A stretch of 6,674 nucleotides of DNA from an uncultured Rickettsiales bacterium (GTDB lineage Bacteria > Pseudomonadota > Alphaproteobacteria > Rickettsiales > Midichloriaceae). Shown piece by piece: positions 6,174 to 6,674 of the stretch. Below the pieces are notes generated by a model. The model searched no databases, was not told where the DNA came from, and was given only the letters and a program-made list of their open reading frames with translations. How positions within the stretch are numbered: the stretch's first letter is position 1; every line of letters begins with the position of its first letter. The stretch lies in assembly GCA_937996615.1 (NCBI GenBank), contig CALKVD010000121.1, positions 1-6,674 on the forward strand, given 5' to 3'. The position numbers were made by a program, and so were the translations under genes.

Positions 6174-6674
6174 ATGGTTAGATTAGAAAATATAAAGGTT
6201 ATTTACCATAAAAATACGCCTCTCGCTAAGGTTGTATTAGATAACATTAATTTAGAGATAAAAGATTCGGAATTTGTTGCAATTACTGGTGGTAATGGGG
6301 CAGGTAAATCAACAATCGCTAAACTAATCGCTGGGGAAATTCCTTGTGCTAATGGAAAAATATTCATCAATGAGCAAGATTGTACTAAACTAGGAGTTGT
6401 AGCAAGATCAAGCATGATTGCCAGGGTTTTCCAAGATCCAATGCGAGGAACGGCGCCCGAATTAACAGTTCTGGAGAATATGGCGTTTGCAGCAAAACGC
6501 GGAACCAAGCGCGGATTAAATTTGGCAATAAACCCTGATATTCGGCATTATTTTGCCGAAAGGTTACACCAGGTTGATATGGATCTTGAGTCAAAGCTAG
6601 ACTATCGGGTTAGTAGTCTTTCTGGAGGGCAAAGACAGGCTCTTAGCTTAATCATGGCGACTTTATGTCCGGCA
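6174..6674 (+). CDS. ABC transporter ATPase, COG1101 type, 3' end missing
   Basis: The frame is open from the ATG to the window end, giving the first 167 residues of a protein that in this family is usually about 250-265 long. It is the cytoplasmic nucleotide-binding subunit that energises the adjacent permease. Visible motifs are the Walker A loop GGNGAGKST (39-47), the Q-loop in RVFQDP (Q87) and the ABC signature LSGGQRQAL (149-157). The LSGGQRQALSLIMAT form and the block MRGTAPELTVLENMAFA (90-106) are what I know from the COG1101 ATPases that pair with COG4120 permeases. Walker B, the D-loop and the switch histidine lie beyond the window. No frameshift or missing residue is seen in the visible part. 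The family call is secure. The transported substrate is unknown. Confidence 0.95.
   Translation, partial: MVRLENIKVIYHKNTPLAKVVLDNINLEIKDSEFVAITGGNGAGKSTIAKLIAGEIPCANGKIFINEQDCTKLGVVARSSMIARVFQDPMRGTAPELTVLENMAFAAKRGTKRGLNLAINPDIRHYFAERLHQVDMDLESKLDYRVSSLSGGQRQALSLIMATLCPA

Noticed and set aside
6203..6594. Two overlapping minus-strand frames opposite the ABC ATPase
   Set aside because: The plus strand encodes a clear Walker A, Q-loop and ABC signature. The antisense frames have no support.
1..6674. tRNA, rRNA, CRISPR array, insertion sequence or attachment site
   Set aside because: No cloverleaf, no regularly spaced repeats, no transposase or terminal inverted repeats, and no long direct repeats were seen anywhere in the window.

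Overview
The window is AT-rich and reads as ordinary bacterial chromosome with four confidently named genes, one large unassigned secreted-protein gene and one short orphan reading frame at the left edge. The tRNA-guanine transglycosylase has the PTRSGRNGQAF active-site stretch that I associate with the alphaproteobacterial (Zymomonas-like) enzyme. Together with the low GC, sparse Shine-Dalgarno sites and a very cysteine-rich exported protein, this suggests an AT-rich alphaproteobacterium, possibly a Rickettsiales- or Holosporales-like host-associated lineage. That placement is inference, not proof.

Layout, left to right. Positions 12-485 (+) hold an orphan, tryptophan-rich frame that is open to the window edge. 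It converges on a 779-residue gene at 549-2888 (-) encoding a protein with a signal peptide, 33 cysteines after it and no further membrane helix. Upstream of that gene on the same strand, 74 bases away, is tatD (2963-3778, -), a TatD-family metal-dependent DNase/hydrolase. A 207-base AT-rich divergent promoter region separates tatD from tgt (3986-5089, +), which inserts the queuine precursor into tRNA. A 211-base spacer with several inverted repeats follows. Then come an ABC transporter permease (5301-6155, +) and its ATPase (from 6174, cut by the window end), 18 bases apart and surely one operon.

How the genes relate. The permease/ATPase pair matches the uncharacterized uptake system whose ATPase, permease and lipoprotein-like binding protein are COG1101, COG4120 and COG2984. 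The binding protein is not in the window. tatD and tgt are housekeeping genes. The most interesting object is the 779-residue exported protein. Its Cys/Pro-rich modules, including three C-x(3-4)-Y...C-[VI]-P units, suggest a disulfide-stabilised envelope or surface protein. I see a loose resemblance to the extracytoplasmic parts of rickettsial VirB6-like or TraN-like conjugation/secretion proteins, but I cannot assign a family. No RNA gene, mobile element or CRISPR array was seen.
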